This document shows, one piece after another, positions 12,721 through 24,400 of a stretch of DNA of 64,000 nt. Under the pieces are notes generated by a model. That model was not told the DNA's origin and searched no databases. It saw only the letters and a list, made by a program, of their open reading frames with translations. Source of the stretch: Tyto alba (Eukaryota > Chordata > Aves > Strigiformes > Tytonidae). Made by a program: the position numbers and the translations under genes. The DNA is taken from the NCBI RefSeq assembly GCF_018691265.1, contig NW_024881283.1:4499731-4563730 (forward strand), read 5' to 3'. The first letter of the stretch is position 1; each line of letters begins with the position of its first letter.

Positions 12721-13386
12721 AGGCAGGGCTCGCTTTCAGACACGTGCAAGATGAAGACCAGCACACAAGGGCTATCACACACATGTATATCCTGTGAAAC
12801 ACATGCTGTCTGGTAGCTCTGCCTCTCTTGCTTTCCCCTTTCCCTGAAATAAAACTCCTTTTTTTTTGGAACTGTTCAGAGTGTCTTCATCACTCAGAGA
12901 AAAAGGGAAAAATATAGAGTATGGGTATGAGCCTGCTACAGGAGAGAAATGCCATTGCCTAGATATCATCAGTACCTTAACCATAGCCTGCAGCTATAGG
13001 GAAGGGCTTCCTGCAGCCAATATGGGCTCTTTTCTGTTCACACCCCCTGCCCTTACCCTTACCTTGCAGGTTTCAACATTAGTTTGGATTGCTTTGGGTC
13101 AGAGGCTGCAGAGTCACAATCTTCACCGGTGATTTGTGATTTACTGCTGCCTAGAGATACCAATGGCTTTACTGGTAGCATTATTTAACTGTGATGTTCT
13201 GGGGACACAAAAAACCAGCATTGACATTTCAGCCTTTACTGCCATGAACTGGCCGGGCTGTTTCAAACACCAGAACAGCAGAGAGCCCCCGTGTGCCTTT
13301 CTTTTCCTACTAAGGCATTACAGACTCTTTTTACATAATTATCCCAGACATTTTGCCTAGCATATTTGATTTAGTGCTTTTGTTTG

Positions 13387-13407
13387 TTTTTTTTTTGGGG
13401 GGGGGGG
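13387..13407 (+). repeat. T10 followed directly by G11
   Basis: Ten T run straight into eleven G, then TGGTGGTGGTGTTGG. The long G run followed by GG pairs could form a G-quadruplex-like structure. It is also a known kind of site for sequencing error. Confidence 0.9.
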
Positions 13408-14166
13408 TGGTGGTGTTGGAGTAAAGAGGGGGGCAGAAAGATACCAAAGGCAGCTGTTTGCCTCCTGCATTTCAGCAAAACTTAGGTGCTTTGCAACCTG
13501 GAAAACAGAGTCCAACATTTTTTAAAAGTCCTGGGTGGTTGTTATAGCAACACGTGCACGTGTGTATGTGTGTGCATGTAAAATAGACTCAAACTCAGGT
13601 TGTCACGGGCAACACAAGTCAGCTTCGAAGTCACATCAAACTTGCTGTCTTGCCTGGTGTCATCTGAAGGCAGCAGCCAGCTCCAACAGGGACTGGGAAA
13701 TATCCTGATATCTCACTGCTGGTGCCAGTTGCTGGCTGAGAGCTCAGCGCCGTCTCGCAGCTGATTCAGCTCCTTAAGAAGAGGGTAATTTTCTTTATCC
13801 TGTTTGCTTCCTCCTCCCCTGCAGGCTGCCACAGCACCTTAACCCAGCTGGGTAAGACAAGCTCATGGCTCCCTCCCAAACAGATGGCTGCAAGGAAGGT
13901 CCAAAAATAATCTAACCCATTTGCCTGTGAGTTTTGAGCCTGCTTTGCTGATTGGCAGACCCTCCAGAGACCACCAGAAGAAGCAGATGGTCAAGACATG
14001 AGATCAGAGCTGGAGACGGAGATGTCAATCAATCGGCTGGAGTACTAGGCTCCGGGATGTGGTATGGAGCAGGCAGCTACAGCAGCGCCAAGCACGCGAG
14101 GGTGCACAGTCCCAGAGGGACGGGTATTTGAGTAATGAGGCTGGCTGCAGTCTGGTTTTCAGTTGG

Positions 14167-14182
14167 AAAAAAAAAAAAAAAA
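14167..14182 (+). repeat. Poly-A tract (A16)
   Basis: Sixteen consecutive A. No upstream gene-like or SINE-like body is recognised. Confidence 0.9.
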
Positions 14183-14314
14183 TAACAACTACCAAAAAAT
14201 TAAAAATCGCAGCTTTGCCATGGTGCAAAAGTCAGCCCTTATATTGTTCCACCCCTGGAAGGATGTGCTGAGCATCTGTCAATCCCTCCATCAAACTCTT
14301 AAGCAGAAGTAGTT

Positions 14315-14354
14315 AAAAAAAAAAAAAAAAAAAAAGAGAGAGAGAGAAAGAAAG
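14315..14354 (+). repeat. A21 followed by GA-rich purine tract
   Basis: Twenty-one A (14315-14335) lead into GAGAGAGAGA and AAAGAAAGAA. It is an all-purine strand of about 40 bp. Confidence 0.9.
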
Positions 14355-14782
14355 AACAACCATGCAGCTACTGCAGAAATAAAAGCAGGGCAAAATCACA
14401 GGAAATCACAATAGATGCAATGATGCCTCTGGTGGCAGGTTCCATAGTGAGATTTCTAGGTAAAAAACTATTCAGTGTATCTTTTCGGATGTTGGGCTAC
14501 CCCCAAACTGCACTGGTATGCTGGATCAGAGCGTCAAAAACAAGGCAGCAGCAAAATTATCTCCTTCATCCCTTTACACGGGTTTTTGGCCAGATGTCTC
14601 AGGGTGATGCTATTCCACAGCATCCTCTGGTCCCAAAGCTCATTTAGGGTGAGGGTTTAATGCTAAAAGATGTGATCAAACTACCATGTGTCCAGGAATC
14701 AGCAATACAGTGTGTGGAGCCTAGAAGCACTGATCCCTTTGGAGAAGTGAAAGGAGCCAAAACTGCATGTTTCACTCAAGTC

Positions 14783-14807
14783 AAAAAAAAAAAAAAAAAA
14801 AAAAAAA
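14783..14807 (+). repeat. Poly-A tract (A25)
   Basis: Twenty-five consecutive A. No retrocopy was recognised upstream. Confidence 0.9.
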
Positions 14808-17800
14808 GTGGAAGGGAATAAAAGTCTGCAAATAATTGATGGGTGTAAATGCCAGATTGAAAAGGAATTATCTAGGGAGCATGTATTCCTAATGAGGTAG
14901 ATTATGAAAAGGAAAATTTAGCCCAAGTACTACAAAAACAAGCTACCACAGAGAAGAGATATGTCTGAGGCTGGAACACCTCCTAAGGAAAGTGGTAGCA
15001 GGCCCATTAACACATTTGCCACTAGGCTGGGCAAAGCCCTAGAAAATGCACTATAAGGCTCTGCCGAGCAATAGCTCCTGGGAGGAGGAGTAAATCTGAT
15101 CTAGCCTGCCTCTCCCCTCTCCGATTCCTAGATTTCTAGCAGCTCCCTTCCCCAGCATATTCCTTAATATCAAGGCTGATTTTTTTCATCCGTGCTCGCT
15201 CTACAGCTGGACTTGCTGAACTCTGTTTCTCTGGGCATGTCAGCGGCGCTGACGACAGCAGCAGCAGCTCCTGGCCCTGCCCAGGCGAGACTCGGCGTGG
15301 GCTGCTCCGCGCCCCCCAGCAGCCCCGCTACCCCCGGCAGGACACAAGTCACAGTTTGCAAATCCCTTTTCCAGCCAGAACCTCACTTTCATCATCAAAG
15401 ACAGCAAATAAAACCTGAAGACAGTACGTTCATGTCATTCCTGCTATTTGGAGTTTATCTCCTCTTTTTCTAAACTGTGTCAGGGACAGAGCTCGCACCT
15501 ATTAGTATCCATGAACTTTACTGCTATACTACAAGGTCAGGGACTACCGTCTATAGATGTAGTTAATTCTCATTTGTGACCCACTCCATGAATTTATTGT
15601 TGATGCAAAGTGCTGCGCTGCCAAACTTGGAAACAGAAAGCCTTTCTGTTGTAAAATTTGTTTTTATGTAAATCAAAAGCACCAGAAATCCCCTGCACCA
15701 CCCAAATCCTCTTATCAAATTCTCAGCCCATATTTCAGCATTATTCAAAAGGCATGTAGGCTTTGCACAGACATCTTTGCAGGAAAAGGCAGATGTCTGT
15801 GTCCATAAGGGACACCTGCGCATCCCACCGTGCACCCTAAATCCCTGATGCCTTCATCTGAAGCATCCCTGCAGGTGCTCGAGAAGCTGTCTGGAAAGAG
15901 CCCTGCACACGCCGCCGTGGCTGACGGCAGCTTCGGGGCAGACCATCCGGACAGACAATCGGACAGACAACCGTGCTCCCCGGACAGGCTGCGCTTTGCT
16001 GCCGGGGGGGGATGAGAGGTGCCCCACACACCTCTCAGCACCAGCTTGCAGATGGCAATTTGCTGCGGTGACCGGAGAAACAAAACAATGTCAGCTCTTC
16101 TTTTTGTCTGACAATTGGCGTTTTAAAGGCTTGTGCTTACCCTTCTGTCAAAGCAAAGAAAGACCGAACACATCAGGCAGCCCCCAAGAAGTCTGGACCT
16201 CATCTCCTATAAAACAGAACCCCCTGACCACACGCTTCTCGTTAGGAGCCAGACTACTATTGCACACAGCTGACCGGGTAATTTTAGCTATCTGGAGAGT
16301 GCCAGGAGATGACAACATTTCTGCAGGACCGTCTGGAGAGATGTCTGCAGGAGCGGAGGCACAGCACCCGTCACCACCCGCTAACTGGACAGTGCAGAGG
16401 TAACAGCACTGAGGTGCATTGCTGGGTACCCCTGAACTACAACCCCTCCAGGTACACAGAGCACTTAGAAAGACTCTTTACAAATAAAACTGTCATGAAT
16501 GTAGACATTTGTTACCCCGCAGCTTTATTTTTTAACCCGCGGTGCAATGTTGCTGTAAGAAATTGAATACTTGAGCATTAAGTACGTGTTACAGTGCTGC
16601 CTTATACAGCAGCAAAGTGATTAATTAAAATTTACAAGAGTAATCCAAATGCCTAAACATGTTTCTTGGCGGTAACTCCTATAACCTGCTGCCAATAACA
16701 TCTCAAACTAACAACAACCCCAAAGTCAACCTTTGGGAGCCATGAAGAGTCTCTCTGAACTAAGCCAGTTGGTAATGGGGGAAGAATGAAGAGATAGGCG
16801 ATTCTTCAGGAAAAACAAAGCAGATGAATACAATAATGTCTGGGATGTCTGGCTCGCTCTGGGAACAGCCCCATCCCGAGTCACAAATACTGGCCAAAGC
16901 CCAGTTTTGTTAAGTATTATGCTGCAGCATTGAAAATGCCGTATAAAACAGTGAAACAGCCAAGTTCACATCCAGCTCCACGATCTGCGAGATGCTGAGC
17001 ACTTCCAGCTAACACTGAGCTGTGCCAAACACTTTGCAAAATCAGAGGCTAAATTATTCCCTGGGAGGATTTCTTCATAAAACTCCAGAGGACACAGATA
17101 TTGATTATGCTCCTTCCCTGCTTCCCCCAAATCCGCTCGCAGAGTATAATCCAATAACTTGATACTTTGGGTAACCTTTGAAAACCTAAAATTGAAATTT
17201 CCCAGGGGCAATACTCGAGACTAAATTAGAGTTGAGGGGGTAAAACTGGGGTTAAAGCTGTTGATTTAAATGGGGAAAAAGATTCAGGAAAATGTCACAG
17301 TCGACTATGGCAGGTTTACAGAGGTGTAACCCACCAGAGCCAGTCGGGTCACTGGAAGCTGGTTGCATAAATCAAATGAATGAGAGGGGAGAGACTCTTT
17401 AAAGGCTGATCTCGCTGTGCTATTCTCTTAACAACACATTCCCCTTGCAATGTGTAAATAAATGCAAAACTTTTAGTGTGCTGAACTAATCTATACTAGC
17501 AACTCCTTGTATTTAATTATTATAGCTAAAAGATTTCAGTGTTTTCAAAGCACACTAGTTGCTTACTGGTAATGCTTTCACTGCCATGAAATAAACCTTG
17601 CAATGATGAATGGGAATCTTACTCATGGAAACACGGCTCATTTATAACTTTATTTTAGACACTTAAATTAGTAAGGATCAACTGAGTCCTACTGGAATAA
17701 TAATTTTAGCAGCAGAGTCAAAAAGCAAATGAAAAATAAAATGCCTTACCCCACATGAAAATAATTGTCCTGTCCAACCACTTCTCTAAAGAACCTTCTC

Positions 17801-18508
17801 AGCTCCCCCCTCCAACTGGAAATTTGTCACGGCAGAAGTCCTGGATTCGGGAAGGAGATCTTTACAGCTCCCATGAAAATTCACTCCATTTTGCCAAGTT
17901 ACACACACCTGAAAATCGTCATCTGCGCTTACTTGGGGCTAAAGTCTCCTTGTCTCCTACATTTGAATTTGGGGCTGAATCCCTGCTGCAGCCACGTACC
18001 CTGCTCGGGGGGAGGCAGAGTGATTGTGCCCTGCTTGCAAAAAACGCAACAGCCCCTTACGAAGGGAGCACTGGACTATAGGATCACACTTGCACATGCT
18101 CTAGTCCCAGCTCTTCTAGCAACCCATGATAATGGCATGATTTCCACTGGCTATAACATTGAGCAACATTCTCCTATTGATCTTAAGAGCCACGCAAATA
18201 TAATTCAAAACCCATACAAATAAGATAGCAGAGAAGTTGCGTAAGATCAGTTCTGGCACAGCAGGGAACAGACTCCAGGACTTTGAGTAAATCGGGCAAA
18301 TCTCACCCAGTCAGATACATCCCGCTTATCGCAGTAGCCAGGTTTGCTTGTGCTGTCTCGTGCTGCTAGGCCACGTGCCCACAGAGACTCGTGGTAAAGA
18401 GCTGTTTAAGCTAATTAGCAACGTTGAGCTGTGTCCCCCCACAGACCATTCCCAGAAAGACCAGCTCACACCGAGGGGACGACTCGCTGGTGCAACCCAG
18501 TTGCTCAC

Positions 18509-18509
<1 letters not shown>

Positions 18510-18559
<50 letters not shown>

Positions 18560-18708
18560 CCAGCACCAGCGCAGCACCAGCACCAGCACCAGCAGCAGCA
18601 GCACCAGCACCAGCACCAGCAGCAGCAGCAGCACCAGCACCAGCAGCAGCAGCAGCAGCACCAGCGCAGCAGCACCAGCACCAGCAGCAGCGCAGCAGCA
18701 GCAGCAGC
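18510..18708 (+). repeat. Compound CAG/CAC trinucleotide repeat, about 200 bp
   Basis: Begins with 16 pure CAG units (18510-18557) and continues as CAG/CAC mixtures with several CGC interruptions that shift the triplet phase, ending in CAGCAGCAGCGAGG. The interior shows nested copies of a (CACCAG)n(CAG)n pattern, typical of repeat slippage. All three plus frames (Gln/His, Ser/Thr, Ala/Pro) and the minus frames (Leu/Val, Cys/Trp, Ala/Gly) are open across it. The long open frames here are therefore not evidence for a gene. CAG tracts form hairpins and are often length-polymorphic. I see no flanking coding signature. Confidence 0.95.
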
Positions 18709-18928
18709 GAGGCCGCGTGCTCCGCAAGCAGCAACGCGGTGGTTCCCGGTCCCGCAGCCAGCGCAGCGCTGCCTCTGTTTGCTTTTCCTAAAAATCATCA
18801 GAAGCGAGAGACGAGCTTTAATTAAAGAATGTTTATTTGCGAAGTTGAGAAATGCCAAAATTACGGCTGGCTCCACAAGCTTAATTTGTTCCATTGTGCG
18901 CATGAACCGGGTTTTACATACATGAAAA

Positions 18929-19060
18929 GGCACTTTTTTTTTTTTTTTTTTCCTTTTTCTGCAAGTTTTATAGAACCTCTGTCTTGTTCTGTTCGGCACT
19001 TTTTTTTTTTTTTTTTTCCTTTTTCTGCAAGTTTTATAGAACCTCTGTCTTGTTCTGTTC
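18929..19060 (+). repeat. Exact tandem duplication, two 66-bp units
   Basis: Unit 1 is 18929-18994 and unit 2 is 18995-19060. Each reads GGCAC, then T18, then CCTTTTTCTGCAAGTTTTAT and on to CTTGTTCTGTTC. The copies match at every base, including the 18-T homopolymer, which normally drifts quickly. Either the duplication is very recent or it is an assembly or sequencing artefact. The longer minus-strand frame here (18505-19089) reads through both copies as a repeated peptide and is not a gene. Confidence 0.95.
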
Positions 19061-20719
19061 CTGGATGGCTGATGAACGAGGTGCAGCAAGGCAAGAAACC
19101 AAGGCTAGTGCTATGTGGTATCAGACAAGGCTGACCTATTATCTAGAATATCTTAATGTTTTTATAATGTTGTTTTCATGCAATTGCACTTAAATTGTCA
19201 GATAACCTAATTCAAATGGGAATATTTCTCCTCCCAAGCAACAGTTCATTGTCCTTAAAAGCACCAAACCAGGGTCTTCGGAGAGGAATGCCAATGACTG
19301 ACAGAGGGTTGGATAAATGGTCCTCAGGCAATCTCAGGGTTTTTCCTCCCAGGCTGTTAACACTTTAGCTGCACAGACTGACCACTGCATCACAATCTAG
19401 TATGGCTACTAATTTAGCACAGTCATTAACTGACCAGAGCTCAGCTTTTGTCCACAGCCTTTGTATTTCAAAGCAGCCTGTCTGCACAAGCACAGATGCT
19501 GTGACGTGACCAAGTGTATGACCTAAGTCTAATTACTTGGGTGTCAACATTTGCAGAATTTGTCTACCCGTAGCTTCAGAGTTGTGCCTGGTGTTATTAA
19601 GCACCTGTGTGTCTACATTTATAGCAGTTTTCACTGCATTTTTGTGCAGTTTCTTGAAAGAAGGAGAAAAGTAGTGGCACCTAGGGGTATGCACCCAAAT
19701 AGGACCATCCTTAAGTACCAACACTCAACAAGATGGTGAATTAAAAGTAATCTGATAAATACCTGGGCAAGGAAGCCTTAGTGAGGCCAAAGGACTACAA
19801 GAACTGAAAATAAAAGACGCATTCATCTCTAACCAGTTAAGTAATTTTTATTCCATGCTAACATTCAGTGTGGTTCATAAATGTTCACTTACAAAATCTT
19901 CACATTAAAAAGTGGCTTTCCCCCTGAGGATGCTGAAGTGTTTTACATGCTTACACTAAAATACTCTCCCTATCTGTTTTGCCTCATGTCAAATCTTATC
20001 TTCCCATGCTCAGTTACTGTGTTTTAGCTCCACACTCTCCACATACCAATTTCAGTTCACCACAATCCTGATTTTCTTTAGAAGGCCCGTCTTTCCTCAT
20101 CCCCCCAAAGCCTCTGATCCCTTCCCGTTACTCCTTAGCTCCCAGAAAAAAACCCACTCTCCTCTGAACCGAGCACCCCGGGGCAGGAATGAGCCGTGGT
20201 CCCTGCACCCAGGGCAGCTGGGGGTGCTGCCTGCCCCCTCCCAAGGCACCTACAGGTAGGCGTGTTATTGTTGGTATTTATCACTCCTTTACTATTACAA
20301 GGGCATTGTGTCAGGAGACCCATTTAAGCTCTATTATAACTCCTTTTGATTGACAGGCAAAGAGTAATGAGTGTCGTTGCCTGAGGAAGGCCAGACGAGA
20401 AGGAAGCTCTAAATAGACCTGTCAGAGAGATGCTAAAGAGACTAATACATCAACTACATCAGCAACCAATACATAAAAATCTTTTAATCTACCAGTCTTC
20501 CAATTTTAAATGTTTACCAAGGCCGAGCATCTATAATGCTGCATAGGTAATATGCTTTTTCTTTATAAATAATTGTAAAGACCCTTCTAAGTATACGCCT
20601 GGATTTCTTTTCATGAAAAACAAGAAAAAGAGGAGGAGAAAAGAAGCGGCAGGCTGCCAGAGATCCGAATGCTTCAGTAGCTGACAAAAGACAAGAGAAT
20701 TTGGGCTGATTTTCTTCTT

Positions 20720-20720
<1 letters not shown>
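19061..20720. other. Non-coding stretch, no gene recognised
   Basis: Only short frames. A stretch near 19905-19965 (GGCTTTCCCCCTGAGGATGC then AAGTGTTTTACATGC) resembles a widespread old vertebrate repeat motif (cctttcatctgaggatctcaaagcgctttaca) that I cannot assign to a family. A perfect TALE-type decamer lies at 20347-20356. Confidence 0.6.
20347..20356 (+). promoter_or_regulatory. PBX-PREP/MEIS-type decamer TGATTGACAG
   Basis: Exact match to the TALE homeodomain heterodimer consensus TGATTGACAG, with a TAAT core 11 bases downstream (AGTAATGAG) and an AT-rich TTATAA upstream. About 0.1 exact occurrences would be expected by chance in 64 kb on both strands. It is a candidate enhancer site only, because motif presence does not show binding. 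Confidence 0.35.

Positions 20721-20753
<33 letters not shown>
20721..20753. repeat. T15-A18 palindrome
   Basis: Fifteen T are followed directly by eighteen A, giving a 15-bp perfect inverted repeat with no spacer. It could extrude as a hairpin. It also fits two tail-to-tail homopolymers or an assembly error. Confidence 0.95.
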
Positions 20754-20989
20754 GGCAGCTTTGGAATGATGAATTCACAAGTTGTTATGGGAACTAGCAG
20801 CACAGATGATGCCCCAAAGGAGCACTGAAGAATGTCTATAGGATCTGGAGGGATAATAATGTAATACAGACGTCTGTAATATGCATGGATTTCACCAAAA
20901 TTGTATGACAATTTGTAACCTAATACTCGCAGTGCACGGTCTGTGTGCCAGCACGAAGCCACAGCCCGTGCAACACATCAGACCAAAAC

Positions 20990-21420
20990 TATGTGGCTGG
21001 GGCGCTCGATGGCGGCTCTGGCCCTCCCCCAGCCCTCCCGGGCCATCGGGAGAGTATCCCTCCGTGTTTGTTTATTTCCTCTGCCAACACCTTCATTTTC
21101 GTTCACACTACCTCGCATTTTCCAGGACCTCTGCGCTTGCAAACTCCAGCACTCGGAGCCCACGCGTGTGCCGGGGAGGGGGGCTGGGGGAGCCGGCGTC
21201 TGTGGCAGCAGCAGCTGGGGACGCTGGCAGCGAGGAGGACACGAGGGGCAGGTTTTGTTTCTTTGGAAGGTAGCGGAGGCCATCACTTCTGCAGGGATGA
21301 TACGTGCATCTCTCCTTCCCAGCCTCCTTTTGCGTGGTAGGAGGGGATGGGAAGTTGAGCGGGCACGACTGACACGCTCTGCCCCCACTCCTGCAAACCC
21401 CAAGAGCAATGAGTGCCCGG
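20990..21420. other. GC-rich patch with moderate CpG content
   Basis: GC-rich, with about 16 CpGs by hand count in 21000-21250 and G-rich runs near 21172-21192 (GGGGAGGGGGG then CTGGGGG). Open frames of 218 aa (20943-21599, plus) and 179 aa (20978-21517, minus) overlap here but contain no domain I recognise and overlap each other on opposite strands, as GC-rich non-coding DNA does. It may be a weak CpG island. Confidence 0.45.
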
Positions 21421-24400
21421 CCCAGCTCCCGTCGTTGCGGTGGATGAGGCATTTTGCAGCTCTGCACATGCACAGGCCTGCCGCAAGTGTTAGGCAGGAT
21501 GAGGGTTTTCCCAGCACTGAGGCAGCTAAAGCCTGTGGATTGTTTTTAAAATGGAAAGATTTAATTTATAAACACCTTCCTGCGTGTTTTGGCTTTTAAA
21601 GGAGAGTTACAACACAGGCGGGACAGAAGAGCTCATACTACATGGGTCATACCTAAACCTAGGGTTTACATGTATGTGAGGTGTATTGGATCATGGGTGA
21701 TGCATGAGTGTAGACAAGACTTGAATTACAGCAATTATACAACGGTCTCAACCTCAGGTGATGTTTGTAGAACGTATAACAACATATACGACAGGGCGGA
21801 TGAGGAATATTCTCGTGACCCACACTGTCCAAATGGCTTGGTCAAAGCACCACAGAAATGTAAGATCCTTGGGACAACCTGGCGTGGGAGCCCACCACAG
21901 ACACGCCACTGTAACCAGGGGCTCCCAGACCATAAGTGATAGATGGATGGATTGAAAAGAGCTTGGCCAAGCCATGGAAGATGCAGGATCCCAGACGCAA
22001 TGCTGAGATGTTACTGAGCTCTGTAAAAAAGACTCTAAGAAATGCTCATAAGGCTCAGCCCCACCTGCCAGTATAGCCCCTGAACTTGTCCCCATGCTTT
22101 GTAACTACAGCCTATGAGATATCCTGAGCCCATGGGAAAATTCTAGAAAAGGAATTCAGAAGAAGAGTAGGGAAAAGTCCCACATCACTGTAGCCTATCA
22201 TTTGCTCAGCATTGATGTCTATGAGATGGGAATCAGCTCACAGTAACTGGGCTCGGTTTTCAGGTCTCTGTGGGGGCTGTGGTCTGCAGATAAGACAAAC
22301 CTCACTGTGCTTCCTCCAGAGCTGCTGCTCACATTTGGAAGGAAGTCCTGTAAAACTTTAAGGCACCTCTGCCTTCCAAAAACCTCTTTCAAAATGTACT
22401 TTGCTGAGCTGTTTACGCAAATTCTTGCAAGTCGGCTTGACAGCATGCCAGTGTACCATCAACCATGCAAAACAGCATTCCACCATCCCCCCTGCACTGC
22501 CCGTGCTCAGCTGGGCAGGGGCAGCCCAGAGGGAACCCACAAGACCAACCCACTTTCCATGTTGCACACCTGCAACACGGGCCTACCCAGAATACACTCT
22601 CCAGATTGATGACGGGAGTATATTTATATTTGGGTTATAAATAAAGTGTGTGGCTTGCCATTCAGTCCTACTTCAGTGTTCATGCCTTCCTTTCACCTGC
22701 CCATCCGAGTCCATGAGCCTGTTACATTTCCAGCTGTCCTTTCAGCCTGTGCCAGGAGAGGGCTCTTGGTCTCCTTCCCCTTTGTAACCTTCAGCACACC
22801 AGAAGTTATAGACTGCATGAAATGAGCATGAAAGGAAACATTTTCAGCACCAAAAGCTTGCAGAAGCCACATTAGGGAGCCCCATTACTTATAAAGAGGA
22901 TAGAAGACTCATTTGTGATTTTTTTTTTTCTGCACTAAAAGGCTTTTACTGGAGTTTGGGAGAACCAGAGAACTGAGAGTTTAAACGCAATACCTGCAGT
23001 TTGCATTTACCTAGTGATTTTCTGGAACCTTTTGCCAAATGTCTGGCTGTGTGCTCTTCCAAGAAGGTAATAAAAAGCCTGCACCATGCTTTCTCTGATG
23101 AACTACTTAATGGGGTTAGAAGGCTTGTTCTCAATTTCATATTAAATCCAAGTAAGAAGGATACATATTCTCGGTATTTGCTGTGCTTTCCTCTTTGTCC
23201 AAGCCACCAAGCCCTGCTCTGCCCTCCACCAGCAGATCCAGCTCTCCGCCTGTGGTTGGGTGTGCTTTGGGTTGTCCTCCTTCCAAGATCCTTCTTCTCT
23301 CCTGAAGTTCTGCCTCCTACCCAGCCAACTTGGCCAAAGTGCCCCAGCCAGACCTCTCCATTGCACCAGCACAACCTGTCTGGCCCATCACTCTACATGC
23401 TCTCCACCACTTCTATTCCAGTCCCTCAGAAAGACAGGGAGGGGAAAAAACGTCCTTTCCAGATGGGGTTCACAGATGTCATAAACGGTCCACATCCCTC
23501 CTGTCTTCAACAAAAGCTTGAGGAAACTTGGCAGAGCCGAGGTATCATCACCTATAAATTATGGTGTGTGGACTAAGAACCATCTCAGACCGGGAGGCTT
23601 CCTCCAGTCATGTGAAGTTGTTGTGCTCACACTCATCCACCTGACCTGAGGCACTCCAGACAGAGCTCAGTGGGTCACGCTTCAGGTCAGCCAGCTTTTC
23701 CCTGCTCCAGGATGGTTTTCTGACTTCTTGAGACATATAAGTCAAAAAAGAAGGAGATGCTGTGCAGCAGGACAACCCTTGCTGCTCTGGTTGATGCTGG
23801 ACTTGAACCAGTCACAACTGCTTTGCAGACCTCTCTCCAAGCCAATGCCAGACAGGTTTATCATCAGACCTACCTTCCTTGTGTAGGAAAACAAGCTCTT
23901 TCCATGATTTGCATCTTTTATTCCTGCCTGAAATCCAAAGCTCCTGACAAGAGCCAGAAATCAAAAGTGTTATCTATCAGAAACATTACCCCAACAGCAC
24001 CACTCTGTCGCAGCTCCACAGGACTGTGTTGGACATGCTCCCTGAACCAACATTTCTCAGGTCCTGGATCAACTCACCCCAGAGTCCTCAGAGCTCATGT
24101 TGAAGGGAAAGGATGAGCTAAAAGGAAATGTAATGCTTGCTGGCTTTCTGGAAATCTGATGTGAAGGCATCTTTCTTAACAAAATTTGTTCTGCATGTGC
24201 ATGGGTTCACCACATTAGTTTGTTATCACGGCCTTTGGACATGTTAGATGTAAAAGGACGTGAGGAAGCACTACCCGAAGGTAAGGAAGGAAAGCAGGTT
24301 ATTCCCACCCATACAGTGAAAATCTCAGGGTTACCAAGATACTGTTTCACCCTCAGACATGAGGCTTTATCCAAGCATGCCAGGATTTTTTAAGAGGGCA

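Larger units (their letters stand above)
12721..18500. other. Non-coding stretch, no gene recognised
   Basis: Contains a T10-G11 junction (13387-13407), three poly-A runs (14167, 14315, 14783) and otherwise unremarkable sequence. The longest frame (152 aa, 17765-18223) shows no signal peptide, domain or repeat. A TALE-like TGTCAATCA lies at 14023-14031 but has one mismatch to the full decamer. Confidence 0.65.

Noticed and set aside
14023..14031. TGTCAATCA as another TALE site
   Set aside because: One base short of the full decamer and with no partner motif nearby. Expected by chance at this length.
14641..14660. TTAGGGTGAGGGTTT, partly like interstitial telomere repeat
   Set aside because: Only one TTAGGG and one loosely similar unit. 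Too short to call an interstitial telomere.
18348..18791. 147-aa frame with a poly-Gln run followed by Ser/Thr/Ala/Pro-rich sequence, resembling a poly-Q protein
   Set aside because: Its openness comes from the CAG/CAC repeat, since all frames are open there. The non-repeat flanks match nothing I know, and phase-shifting interruptions mean no single reading frame is preserved.
18505..19089. 194-aa minus-strand frame with a duplicated Lys-rich peptide
   Set aside because: Produced by the 66-bp exact tandem duplication and its poly-A tracts joined to the CTG repeat. It is not a protein.
20943..21599. 218-aa plus-strand frame over the GC-rich patch
   Set aside because: No recognisable motif. 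A 179-aa frame on the opposite strand covers the same DNA, which points to composition rather than coding.
22640..22653. AATAAA followed by a GT-rich stretch, like a poly(A) signal
   Set aside because: No coding region or terminal exon is visible upstream, and AATAAA is common by chance in AT-rich DNA.
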